From positions 764,721 through 828,720 of the forward strand of contig NZ_SJPI01000002.1 in the NCBI RefSeq assembly GCF_007859865.1: a DNA stretch of 64,000 bases, in the 5' to 3' direction. Both the position numbers and the translations under genes were made by a program. The DNA is from Rubripirellula amarantea. GTDB taxonomy: Bacteria > Planctomycetota > Planctomycetia > Pirellulales > Pirellulaceae. This document shows, in pieces, positions 36,020 to 43,805 of the stretch (position 1 is the stretch's first letter; each line of letters opens with the position of its first letter). The notes beneath the pieces are model-generated. The model was not told the origin of the DNA. It did not search any database and saw nothing but the letters and a program-made list of their open reading frames with translations.

Positions 36020-36113
36020 CGGTTTAGCTGGTTGCGGTGTGGCTTGGCTCTTCTCGACAGGACGCGATGCTTGCGGGGCCAGGCCGGCAGCGGACATGAC
36101 GGTTTGGTTGCAG

Positions 36114-36167
36114 ACGCAGTTTCTTTGGCGAACCCAGTTTCTTTGGTGAACCCAGGTTCTACGGTGA
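36114..36167. repeat. 18-nt tandem repeat, three copies
   Basis: The units ACGCAGTTTCTTTGGCGA, ACCCAGTTTCTTTGGTGA and ACCCAGGTTCTACGGTGA lie head to tail from 36114. The period is a multiple of three. The core GTGAACCCAG also appears in the repeat at 58278-58375. Confidence 0.8.
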
Positions 36168-36327
36168 CCCCAGTCGGATGGCGCGGGATTGAAGTCGGAT
36201 TGCACAGCGTTGATTAGGTGTTTCTACGCGTGCAGCAACTCAGAGAACCTTTCGCCCATGGTTGTCGGGCGACTCGAGATACTGGAAACTGAACATTCAC
36301 GTGAACTCCCCCTAATCGAGGCCAACG

Positions 36328-36750
36328 ATGGACGAACTAATTGCACAACTGACTAGCAAACTCGGCATAGACGAATCCGTTGCCAATTTGGCTACTGGAA
36401 AAGCAATGGCGATGGTCAAACAGCACGCTGGCGATGACCTGTTTGCCAAAATATCCTCGGCGATTCCCGGTGCGGCTGACATTGCCAGTTCGGCTGCTTC
36501 GGATGCGGCGGAGCCTGTCGAAGGTGGCGGGATGCTCGGCAAACTTGCTGGAATGGCTTCGAGTGCACTGGGCGGATCGGCTGGCGGTGGCCTAGAACTC
36601 GGGGCGGCATTGACATCAGCAGGCGTTGAGCCTGATAAGATGGGCGGATTCGTGACGATGCTGATTCAGTTTTTGAAGGACAAGGTCGGCGACGAAGTCA
36701 CGGAACAAATTCTTGCTAAGTTCCCGATGTTGAAAACCCTCCTGGGTTAG
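36328..36750 (+). CDS. DUF2780-like (VcgC/VcgE family) protein
   Basis: The 140-residue protein begins MDELIAQLTSKLGIDESVAN and shows helical repeats, a Gly/Ser-rich middle (VEGGGMLGKLAGMASSALGG), and the closing FLKDKVGDEVTEQILAKF, as in DUF2780. The family is small and of unknown function; no signal peptide is seen. It stands alone between repeats upstream and a TIM-barrel gene 91 nt downstream. Confidence 0.75.
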   Translation: MDELIAQLTSKLGIDESVANLATGKAMAMVKQHAGDDLFAKISSAIPGAADIASSAASDAAEPVEGGGMLGKLAGMASSALGGSAGGGLELGAALTSAGVEPDKMGGFVTMLIQFLKDKVGDEVTEQILAKFPMLKTLLG

Positions 36751-36841
36751 GCATCAGGGCGGCGAAATGGTTGCGGCAGAAACCATCGCTGATCTTTCCC
36801 TCTGCCGGTGACCTGAAACCTGATAGCTAAAACTTCATCCC

Positions 36842-37654
36842 ATGAAATTCGGAATTTGCAACGAGACGTTTGGTGATTGGCCTCTGGAAAAAGCACTCGC
36901 GTTTGCGCGCGAAGCAGGATACACGGGCTGGGAAATCGCGCCGTTCATGTTGACGGAAAACCTGATGACCTACTCGACCACCAAGCGACGCGAGTACCGC
37001 AAAGCAGTGGAAGGAGCTGGTTTCGAAATCATCGGCTTGCATTGGTTGCTTGCCAAGACAAAGGGCTTGCACCTGACGACGCAAGACCGCGTCGCACGCG
37101 AAGACACTTCGGAATACTTGCGAGAGCTGATTCGCTTATGCAGTGACCTCGGTGGGGAAGTGATGGTTTTGGGTTCGCCGTTGCAGCGGAACTACCCTAA
37201 GTCTCAATCGCTGGAATCCGCGATGCGAAATGCGGCTAGTGTCATTCGGGATGTGACGCCGGATTTGGAAGAGTACTGCGTCCGCATCGCTGTGGAGCCG
37301 TTGGGGCGCCAAGAAGGTAATTTCCTGAACACCGCTGCATCGGCTCGGAAATTGATTTCGATGATCGACAGCGAACATGTTCGTTTGCACCTGGACGTCA
37401 AGGCAATGAGCGACGAGGAAACTCCTATCGTCGACATCATCCGCGACAACGCCGATGCGATGATCCACTTCCACGCCAACGATGCGAATCGCCAAGGCCC
37501 GGGAATGGGTGAGATTGACTTCAAGCCAATCTTTCAAACCCTGAAAGAAGTGGGATACGACGGTTGGGTCAGTGTCGAAGTGTTTGATTACGAACCAGGT
37601 GTGGAACGATTGGTGACCGAGAGCATGGCGAACATGCGGGCGGCCATGGACTAG
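36842..37654 (+). CDS. Sugar phosphate isomerase/epimerase (xylose-isomerase-like TIM barrel)
   Basis: MKFGICNETFGDWPLEKALA opens a barrel with metal ligands Glu in IAVEPLGRQEGNFLNT, Asp in LHLDVKAMSDEE, His in MIHFHANDANRQGPG and Glu in WVSVEVFDYEPG. Members isomerise or epimerise sugars or inositols. It differs clearly from the 28543 paralogue, mainly in the N-terminal half. Its neighbour downstream (80 nt) is an LpxL-like acyltransferase, not an obvious partner. Substrate is unknown. Confidence 0.82.
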   Translation: MKFGICNETFGDWPLEKALAFAREAGYTGWEIAPFMLTENLMTYSTTKRREYRKAVEGAGFEIIGLHWLLAKTKGLHLTTQDRVAREDTSEYLRELIRLCSDLGGEVMVLGSPLQRNYPKSQSLESAMRNAASVIRDVTPDLEEYCVRIAVEPLGRQEGNFLNTAASARKLISMIDSEHVRLHLDVKAMSDEETPIVDIIRDNADAMIHFHANDANRQGPGMGEIDFKPIFQTLKEVGYDGWVSVEVFDYEPGVERLVTESMANMRAAMD

Positions 37655-37734
37655 CGTGCACTCAATCACGTCGCATCGAAACGGATTTCCCATTTGCTAA
37701 CGGATTCGAGTCCGTTGAACGTCGCTACTGTGCC

Positions 37735-38694
37735 ATGATCAGCTCACGACTACGCCCGGCTCTCGCACATCTTGGCGATGCGCTCGCGTATTTCTTGGTG
37801 CGAGTGATCGTGGCCGTCATTCAAGTTCTGCCTTTGGACATGGGCAATTCGTTGTGCCGCGGATTGGCTTGGCTGCTGACCGGTCCGTTGCCCGTGCGTG
37901 CCAAGGCCACCGATCACAATCTCAACTTGATCTTTCCTAACGCGACCGCTCAACAACGTTTGCAACTCAAGAAAGCCATGTGGCACCATCTGTTGTTGAT
38001 GGTCTGCGAAATCGCTTGGGCTCAGCGAAGACTGCATCTAACAAACTGGCATCGTCATGTCACGTTCCGTGAGAACGAAACGATGCTGGGCTACATGCTC
38101 GGTCCGCGTCCGACCGTTTTGGTGACCGGACATTTCGGGAATTTCGAAATTGGCGGCTATGTTTCGGGTTTGATGGGGGTGTCCACGTTGACGATCGCGA
38201 GGCGACTGGACAACGCATACCTGCACCGTTGGGTGGAGCGGTTTCGTAGCGCCAAAGGTCAACACATGGTCGACAAGGAAGGTTGTGCGCAAATGGTCGA
38301 CGCGCACCTGCGAGCCGGGGGAATCCTGTCGTTGTTAGCGGATCAGCATGCTGGCGATAAAGGTTGCTGGGTCGACTTTATGGGTGCACCGGCGTCCTGT
38401 CACAAGGCACTGTCTCTCTTTTCACTTTCATCGGACGCACCCATGCTGGTCGTTTCGACTCAGCGAATAGGTGGGAAGCCAATGCAGTTCGAGGTGAACT
38501 GTTACGGAATCGCTGACCCGCTCAGCGGCGGCGAAGAGTGTAGCGGAGTGCCCGCGATGACGAAGTGGTACAACGAGCGCTTAGCCGCTGCGGTCGCGGA
38601 GGCACCTGAACAGTACTGGTGGCTGCATCGGAGATGGCGAAAGCCACCCGCTCGGGTTGCCAAACGGTTGGCAAAAGCGGCAGCGAGTGCCTAA
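37735..38694 (+). CDS. LpxL/HtrB-like lipid A acyltransferase family protein
   Basis: This is a membrane-associated acyltransferase of 319 residues. It has an N-terminal hydrophobic helix (about 14-50), the catalytic HFGNFE (H133 to E138, the H-x4-E motif), a following IARRLDNAYLHRWVE block and LLADQHAGDKGCWVDFMG. Relatives add secondary acyl chains to lipid A; planctomycetes have a Gram-negative-type outer membrane, so this role fits. It could also acylate another glycolipid. Length is near the usual 310. Confidence 0.85.
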   Translation: MISSRLRPALAHLGDALAYFLVRVIVAVIQVLPLDMGNSLCRGLAWLLTGPLPVRAKATDHNLNLIFPNATAQQRLQLKKAMWHHLLLMVCEIAWAQRRLHLTNWHRHVTFRENETMLGYMLGPRPTVLVTGHFGNFEIGGYVSGLMGVSTLTIARRLDNAYLHRWVERFRSAKGQHMVDKEGCAQMVDAHLRAGGILSLLADQHAGDKGCWVDFMGAPASCHKALSLFSLSSDAPMLVVSTQRIGGKPMQFEVNCYGIADPLSGGEECSGVPAMTKWYNERLAAAVAEAPEQYWWLHRRWRKPPARVAKRLAKAAASA

Positions 38695-38750
38695 TCGCCG
38701 GCATTGCGCGAGGTTAGAAAACGATTGGGCGGCGAGTTGTCAAAGTGCTA

Positions 38751-38788
38751 TGGCACCTAGATGCGGCGAGTAAACGTGGCAACTAGAT
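38751..38788. repeat. 12-nt repeat duplicating the Rrf2 gene stop codon
   Basis: On the minus strand ATCTAGTTGCCA (38777-38788, containing the gene's TAG stop) is repeated 26 nt downstream as ATCTAGGTGCCA (38751-38762). Confidence 0.65.
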
Positions 38789-39208
38789 ATAGAACATCGT
38801 TTCTTGGCCGTGGCGAGATCGCTCGACCAAATCGGATAGCCGCGTTGCTGCTAACACGCTTCGAGACGCTTCCGCGGCTTCCGCCCAGATTTCCTGAAGC
38901 AACTCGCCCGCAGGTGTCGGGGCAGCGTCCGTTCGACAACCTGATTCCTGGCAGCCGACCATTTCCGCGATCTCGAGAACGCTGATCGTTTCCGGATCTA
39001 CGCCCAAGCGGTAACCGCCTTGGCTGCCACGAGTGCTTTCGACCCATCCAGCGCTACGAAGGGTACGCAATATTTGCACCAAGAATGGTCCCGGAATATC
39101 GTGACGATCCGTGATCTCGCGGATGGTCACGACCGAACCTTCGTTTTGACGAATGGCGAGTTCCACCATTGCAAGGCAAGCGTAATGAGCGCGTGCAGAA
39201 ATTGTCAT
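38783..39208 (-). CDS. Rrf2-family transcriptional regulator
   Basis: ATG 39208 is preceded by a good AGGGG ribosome-binding site, giving 141 residues. The winged helix starts MTISARAHYACLAMVELA and contains IREITDRHDIPGPFLVQILR and the wing STRGSQGGYRL, as in CymR and IscR. The usual Fe-S cysteines of IscR are reduced to CQESGC, which may or may not bind a cluster. It sits 11 nt after cysH in the same operon, so it probably controls sulfur assimilation by sensing cysteine or Fe-S status. That is inferred from position. Confidence 0.88.
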   Translation of the reverse strand: MTISARAHYACLAMVELAIRQNEGSVVTIREITDRHDIPGPFLVQILRTLRSAGWVESTRGSQGGYRLGVDPETISVLEIAEMVGCQESGCRTDAAPTPAGELLQEIWAEAAEASRSVLAATRLSDLVERSRHGQETMFYI

Positions 39209-39219
39209 CGCGTCGCCCC

Positions 39220-40089
39220 TTAATCGGAAGAATGAAGTCCACACTCGGTTTTTTGAAATCCGCTCCATCGCCCCGCTCGCTCGTCTTCACCCAACTGGGT
39301 TGAGCGTGTGCACGGCCAGCAGCCAACACTCGGGTAACCCTTGTCGTGCAATGGGTTGTAAGGAATGTCTTGGTCGAGAATCAAATTCCAAACGTCTTTC
39401 TTAGTCCAGTTTGCCAACGGAGAAATCTTCACGAGTTGGAACTTGCGGTCCCAGCCAACGATGGGGGCCTTCGCACGATCCGGGCTCTGGTCACGACGAA
39501 TCGCGCTCGCCCAAGCGTGCTTACCCTTCGCGGCCTCATGAAGAACTCTTAGTTTGCGGTCGAAGCAGCATTGGTTCGGGTTGGTCTTGTAAACCGGCCC
39601 GCCATTAGCAGCTTCGTATTCCTCAACGGTGGTGTCGGGCAGCTTGTACTCGACTTCGATTCCGTACTTTTCTTTCACCCGATCGCGAAGGTCATAGGTC
39701 TCTTGGAACTGGTATCCCGTATCGAGATTGAAGATGGGTGTTTCAGGAGCGATCGTTGACAACATGTGAATGATTGTCATCCCTTCGGGGCCAAACGCCG
39801 TTGCCATCGTAAAATTCGGCGCAAAACGATCGACTGCGTACTGAAGAATCTCTTGTGGAGAAGCCGATTCAAGTTTCAGGCTATCGGCTTCAAGCTCAGC
39901 TAAAAATTCATCGGTTGGCGCAAGCGGAGGATCGGCAGCGAGTGCTCCACGCGGCTCGTTGCTATCAATCGAAAACACCTGCAAAGGTGGTGTTTGGGCA
40001 GCAGGTTTGGGGTCCGGCAAAGGCTGGTTCATGGCTGAAATCGGCTCACCGGGCTTGGTGGTTGGTCTGTTGGCGGATGGGGCGGACAT
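39220..40089 (-). CDS. cysH: APS/PAPS reductase (adenylyl-sulfate reductase, thioredoxin-dependent)
   Basis: ATG 40089 follows an AGGAAGG ribosome-binding site. After a Pro-rich N-terminus of about 55 residues, FTMATAFGPEGMTIIHMLS is the PP-loop-like opening and LDTGYQFQETY a substrate motif. The CC pair in NQCCFDRK and CWPC near the end form the four-cysteine set that binds a [4Fe-4S] cluster in APS-type enzymes, and the C-terminal ECGLHS holds the catalytic cysteine. It reduces activated sulfate to sulfite. The promoter and Rrf2 operator lie upstream. Confidence 0.94.
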   Translation of the reverse strand: MSAPSANRPTTKPGEPISAMNQPLPDPKPAAQTPPLQVFSIDSNEPRGALAADPPLAPTDEFLAELEADSLKLESASPQEILQYAVDRFAPNFTMATAFGPEGMTIIHMLSTIAPETPIFNLDTGYQFQETYDLRDRVKEKYGIEVEYKLPDTTVEEYEAANGGPVYKTNPNQCCFDRKLRVLHEAAKGKHAWASAIRRDQSPDRAKAPIVGWDRKFQLVKISPLANWTKKDVWNLILDQDIPYNPLHDKGYPSVGCWPCTRSTQLGEDERAGRWSGFQKTECGLHSSD

Positions 40090-40124
40090 GTCGCCTTCCT
40101 GCAAAGTGGGGTTGATTTCCGGAT

Positions 40125-40154
40125 ATCTTAGTAACTTGATCTAGATAGTCAAGT
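40125..40154 (-). promoter_or_regulatory. cysH promoter with overlapping inverted repeat (putative Rrf2 operator)
   Basis: On the minus strand TTGACT (40147-40152) is followed after 16 nt by TAAGAT (40125-40130), near-consensus sigma-70 elements, about 35 nt upstream of the cysH ATG. ACTTGA (40149-40154 in minus sense) and TCAAGT (40134-40139) form a perfect 6-bp inverted repeat with a 9-nt spacer that covers the -35 element. This placement fits repression. Binding by the adjacent Rrf2 protein is inferred. Confidence 0.55.
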
Positions 40155-40245
40155 ATGGTTATCGTCCGCCACCTGGCCTTGCTGCAGGAAAATTGTCTTG
40201 CGCGAGTTTCCCAAGCCCGTGAGCGTGAAGGCTTTTCGATCGAGT

Positions 40246-40330
40246 GGCACTCGCCTTCGAGGTAGATAGGTGCGGCACTTGCCTTCGAGGTCGATCGAGT
40301 GCGGCACCGGTTTTCGAGGTAGAATGGTTG
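40246..40330. repeat. 28-29-nt tandem repeat, three degenerate copies
   Basis: Copies begin at 40246, 40274 and 40303, each opening with GCAC and containing TTCGAGGT followed by a GA-rich end. The region before 40246 holds a further partial copy. It lies upstream of the HEAT-like gene. Confidence 0.65.
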
Positions 40331-40390
40331 ACTGAGCGACTTTTCTTTCGTCCAGGTTCCGCATGGACCGACTCATCTCTGCAGATCGCC

Positions 40391-41629
40391 ATGAAACGCT
40401 ACCTCGCCGCCGTGCTGACGCTTTCCTTGGCCGCCACCCCTGCGATAGCGGACTCTTTGGAATTGTTGGGAGGTGGCCATTTGACGGGCAAGGTCGTTCG
40501 CAAAGGTAAGTCGGTCTTCGTCGCGGTGGATGATGAAATCCAGATCGCGGTTGAGGATGCCCGCGTGCTCAGATCGGTCAATTCCGATGAGCTGAAGGAA
40601 TACAAGTCGCTCGCGGCATCCGTTGGCGACGATCCCGAAGCTCACTACAAGCTGGCGATCTGGTGCGCGACTCCGGGTAACGTTCCTGGCTTCAAGCAGT
40701 TTTACACGCGTTTCCACATGCAGCGTGCCATCGAACTCGATCCCAACCATGAAGCAGCTCGCGGCTATTTGAAGTACAAGAAAGATGGCAATAAATGGGT
40801 ACGCACGGTGGACCTGATGCGTGACCGAGGCATGGTTCGGCAAAAAGGCCGTTGGGAAATGCCTGAAGCGGTCGCGTTGAACGAAGTTTCCGAAACCACC
40901 GAAGTGTCCGTGAAGACTTGGATTCGTGACCTGTCGCGACTATTGAAAGTGATCCAAAAAGGCGACAGCACGTCCAACCGCAAGTACGCCGAAGCAGTCG
41001 CGGAAATGCGAGCGATTGATGACCCACTGGCGGCGCCTGCGATCTCTAGGGAACTGATGGATCGGCGGCCGCTACCCCGACAAGCGGTGAATCCTTCTGT
41101 TCGCGCTCTACGACGCGAACTGTTGACGTTGCTAATCAAATTGGATAGCCCCGTGTCAGTTCAAACGATGGTTGAGATGGGCATGCAAGAAACGGACCCG
41201 GACCTTCGCGAACGTGCTCTCGATGCCCTTACCGAGCGTGGTACCAGTTCGGCGATCGCAACTTACATGGCAACGCTGACGGATCCGCGAAGCAGCAACG
41301 AATTGATCAATCGCGCAGCGCGGGCGTTGCAGTGGTTTCCGCGAGAGGAGTTGGCGATGGACTACATCAATGCACTTGTCACAACGCACACGGAAGTTCC
41401 GCCTGCTGGTCCCGAGTTGCAACTTGGATTCGGAAACGATGGTGGCGGAGGAATGACGACAGGGCGCAAGAAGGTAGTGATCAAGACCACCAAAACGAAC
41501 CCAGCCGTGCTTGCCCTAGTGAAGAAAGTCATCGATGAGGTCGACTACGGATACGACGAAAAGAAGTGGCAAGCTTACATCGCTGCTAAGAAGAATGCGT
41601 ACAGTGGCGATTTACGCCGCGACCCGTGA
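40391..41629 (+). CDS. Exported HEAT-like repeat protein
   Basis: ATG 40391 gives a clean signal peptide (MKRYLAAVLTLSLAATPAIA). The mature protein starts with a beta-rich domain (DSLELLGGGHLTGKVVRKG), then a TPR-like segment and HEAT-like helices (ERALDALTERGTSSAIATY), and ends with a basic tail. The 49 residues upstream of the ATG come from a tandem repeat and are excluded. The overall look is of a periplasmic scaffold; planctomycetes have many such proteins with no known function. Confidence 0.75.
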   Translation: MKRYLAAVLTLSLAATPAIADSLELLGGGHLTGKVVRKGKSVFVAVDDEIQIAVEDARVLRSVNSDELKEYKSLAASVGDDPEAHYKLAIWCATPGNVPGFKQFYTRFHMQRAIELDPNHEAARGYLKYKKDGNKWVRTVDLMRDRGMVRQKGRWEMPEAVALNEVSETTEVSVKTWIRDLSRLLKVIQKGDSTSNRKYAEAVAEMRAIDDPLAAPAISRELMDRRPLPRQAVNPSVRALRRELLTLLIKLDSPVSVQTMVEMGMQETDPDLRERALDALTERGTSSAIATYMATLTDPRSSNELINRAARALQWFPREELAMDYINALVTTHTEVPPAGPELQLGFGNDGGGGMTTGRKKVVIKTTKTNPAVLALVKKVIDEVDYGYDEKKWQAYIAAKKNAYSGDLRRDP

Positions 41630-41637
41630 GCTGCAAA

Positions 41638-41670
41638 GTCTAGCAAGCGAGAGCACCCGATTCGCTAGAC
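41638..41670 (+). terminator. 7-bp hairpin followed by T-rich tract
   Basis: GTCTAGC (41638-41644) pairs with GCTAGAC (41664-41670) with a 19-nt loop, followed by GCTGTCTTTTCGTTT. It could end the HEAT-like gene. Confidence 0.35.
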
Positions 41671-41726
41671 GCTGTCTTTTCGTTTCGCATACCGATCGAT
41701 CAACTTCTGCGATTGCGAACTGACTA

Positions 41727-43271
41727 CTACGAAAACGTTGCGACGCCAGATTCGTATGCCGCAGGTTTACCGTCGATCGGTGAGGGGCGTTTGGCTTGGC
41801 GTCGAGGTCGATGGCTGATCCGAATCTCGTCGATGTCGGCGATGTGATCACAAAACGCGTCGATCAAGTTGGGATCCCAGTAGTCACCAGCTCCTTCACG
41901 CAGGATCGCGACAGCTTTTTCGGTCGACATGCCATCTCGGTAAGGACGATCGCTTGTCATCGCGTCAAACGCGTCGCACACGGCCAGAATCCGTCCATCA
42001 AGTGGTATGTTTTCACCGACCAGGCCATCTGGATACCCTTTGCCGTTGTACTTTTCGTGATGATAGAGCACACCCGGCAAGACATCCCGAAGGGCTTCGA
42101 GCTCGTGAAGGATTCGCCAACCCGCGTCGGTATGTGTTTCGATGATCGCGCGTTCGTCGTCGTCGAGTTTCCCTGGTTTTTGCAGCACTCCATCAGGGAT
42201 CGCGATCTTGCCAACATCATGAAGCAAGCCGGTAAGATAAATCCGTTCGCATCCGGCGGTGGTCTCGCCAATCGACCGTGCAAGACAACGAGCGAACTGG
42301 GCTACTCGTTCGCTGTGTCCGCAAGTGTAGGGATCGCGTGCTTCGACGGCATTGACTAACGCTCGAACCACGTCGGTAAATAGTTCTTCCTTTTGACGCA
42401 AAAGGCGACCGTTGTGCAATTGAGCCGCGAGTTGGTTAGTGGCGGTTTCTAGAAGCGACGCTTGAACAGTAGTGAAGCCAAGCTGAGCCCACGCGACGGT
42501 TTCCACGCACTCGGCGACGCGGTTGCAAGCGACCAGCCAACCATGCAGCCGACCTTCGCTGCGGCACTGGACCACGACATACTCATTGAGTTCGTCAACG
42601 TGAAATTCGTGATTGAATTCGTTGTGCTTGTTCCGAACCACTGGCTGTAAGGCTGCTTCTTCGCGATGCTGAGCAACGACTTTGGCGAGCGATTCATCGC
42701 TGGTCAATCTTTCACCTGACCACCACACCGGACGCAAAGTTTCGCCATCTTCGCCCAGGAACACCGCAGCAATGGAAACAGCACCAAGACCATTGCAAAG
42801 CGGAACAAGCGTTCTGGCACAGAGTTCGTTGATATCGGTCCCGTTGGAAGGCAATTCCATGGCCGAAGCGAGCGTGCGAATCAAAGACAGTTCTTCAAAG
42901 TCGTTGACGACTTGGGCTGCCAATGCATCGGCTTCATCAGCAAGTTGATCGCATTGACTTTGGACCGATTGATATTGAAACCGAAGGCTGTGCAGGTCGA
43001 CGATGGTTCGCGCGTGTCGGATCGACGAATAGGCGAGGCTGCGGTTGGTGGACCAATAAGCAACCTGTCTATCGCTGATCGCCAATGCGACATTGGCTCG
43101 CGTGGAATCAAACGATGTGATTGCCGATCCATCCTCGCTATCGATGGCCGCCACCACGACATCCGGGCAACCGATAGCAGCAGGATCCGCTATCGCGACG
43201 CGCACTCCCAATCGGGTTTGCAGTTCGCTTTGCAGCATTTCGTGATCGTCAGTGATGCTTTCCACACTCAT
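41727..43271 (-). CDS. GAF-like sensor with HD-GYP phosphodiesterase domain
   Basis: The N-terminal 320 residues look like a GAF-type sensor with a coiled-coil segment (SVQSQCDQLADEADALAAQV) and GAVSIAAVFLGEDGETL. The HD-GYP domain follows with GHSERVAQFARCLARS, LLHDVGKIAIPDGVL, YHHEKYNGKGYPDGL and VCDAFDAMTSDRPYR, all canonical, so it should degrade cyclic di-GMP. ATG 43271 is preferred because the first ATG (43319) overlaps the receiver gene stop. It is the last gene of a four-gene signalling block. Confidence 0.88.
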   Translation of the reverse strand: MSVESITDDHEMLQSELQTRLGVRVAIADPAAIGCPDVVVAAIDSEDGSAITSFDSTRANVALAISDRQVAYWSTNRSLAYSSIRHARTIVDLHSLRFQYQSVQSQCDQLADEADALAAQVVNDFEELSLIRTLASAMELPSNGTDINELCARTLVPLCNGLGAVSIAAVFLGEDGETLRPVWWSGERLTSDESLAKVVAQHREEAALQPVVRNKHNEFNHEFHVDELNEYVVVQCRSEGRLHGWLVACNRVAECVETVAWAQLGFTTVQASLLETATNQLAAQLHNGRLLRQKEELFTDVVRALVNAVEARDPYTCGHSERVAQFARCLARSIGETTAGCERIYLTGLLHDVGKIAIPDGVLQKPGKLDDDERAIIETHTDAGWRILHELEALRDVLPGVLYHHEKYNGKGYPDGLVGENIPLDGRILAVCDAFDAMTSDRPYRDGMSTEKAVAILREGAGDYWDPNLIDAFCDHIADIDEIRISHRPRRQAKRPSPIDGKPAAYESGVATFS

Positions 43272-43302
43272 CAGCTTCGTTGAACCTAGGATTGTTGAAC
43301 GT

Positions 43303-43686
43303 CTATGCCTTGATGGCATCTTCTAGGGCCGCGTTGACCGCCGCGATCACGTTGGCTGGCGAGAAGGGCTTGCCGATGATTCCATTGATGCTTAGCTCCT
43401 CGGCGACGCCGGTCGAAGACAATTCCAATTGTCGACCGGTGACAAGAAAGAACGGAACCAAGGATCCCGAGTTTCGAATGGAACGGCAAAGATCCACGCC
43501 GGACATGCGAGGCATCTCTTGGTCGCTCACCACGGCGCTGAATCCACCTTGCTCGAATGCTTCCCAAGCGAACTGACCATCGGGACACACGATAGGGTTG
43601 AATCCGGACGACTTAAACTTAAACGAAAGGACACGCGCCAGCCCCGGGTTGTCTTCTGCGATGAGAACGCTCTTGGATTGAGACAT
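43303..43686 (-). CDS. Single-domain response regulator (CheY-like)
   Basis: The 127-residue receiver has acidic residues at 11-12 (AEDN), the phosphoacceptor D55 (VVSDQEMPRMSG), Thr/Gly in LVTG near 83 and the conserved K106 (GKPFSP). It has no output domain, so it likely passes signal to a partner, perhaps the HD-GYP protein whose gene follows 31 nt downstream or the histidine kinase at 45026. The phosphoacceptor context is intact, so activity is expected. Confidence 0.9.
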   Translation of the reverse strand: MSQSKSVLIAEDNPGLARVLSFKFKSSGFNPIVCPDGQFAWEAFEQGGFSAVVSDQEMPRMSGVDLCRSIRNSGSLVPFFLVTGRQLELSSTGVAEELSINGIIGKPFSPANVIAAVNAALEDAIKA

Positions 43687-43805
43687 GGCTATTGAACGTC
43701 ATTCGTTCTTAGGAAGGGTGGATGAACAAAAAGGCTTTGCGATGGGACAATACGAATCGAATGGGAAAGGAACTCGGCCGACGCTTGTGGACGTTCGAAT
43801 TTCCG

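Larger units (their letters stand above)
35776..36327. other. 552-bp intergenic region rich in short direct repeats
   Basis: Repeats at 35972-36019 and 36114-36167 dominate the region. On the minus strand a 63-codon frame (36014-36205) runs through the 18-nt repeat and ends within the other one; it starts with GTG and lacks an obvious ribosome-binding site, so I do not call it a gene. No RNA or promoter was identified. Confidence 0.55.
40090..40390. other. 301-bp divergent intergenic region between cysH and a HEAT-like gene
   Basis: This region contains the cysH promoter with its inverted repeat (40125-40154) and a 28-29-nt tandem repeat near 40246-40330. The promoter of the plus-strand gene was not identified. 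Confidence 0.6.

Noticed and set aside
36014-36205. Minus-strand frame of 63 codons with WVHQRN/WVRQRN repeats
   Set aside because: The repeats come from an 18-nt tandem DNA repeat; the start is GTG with no ribosome-binding site. Kept only as a note.
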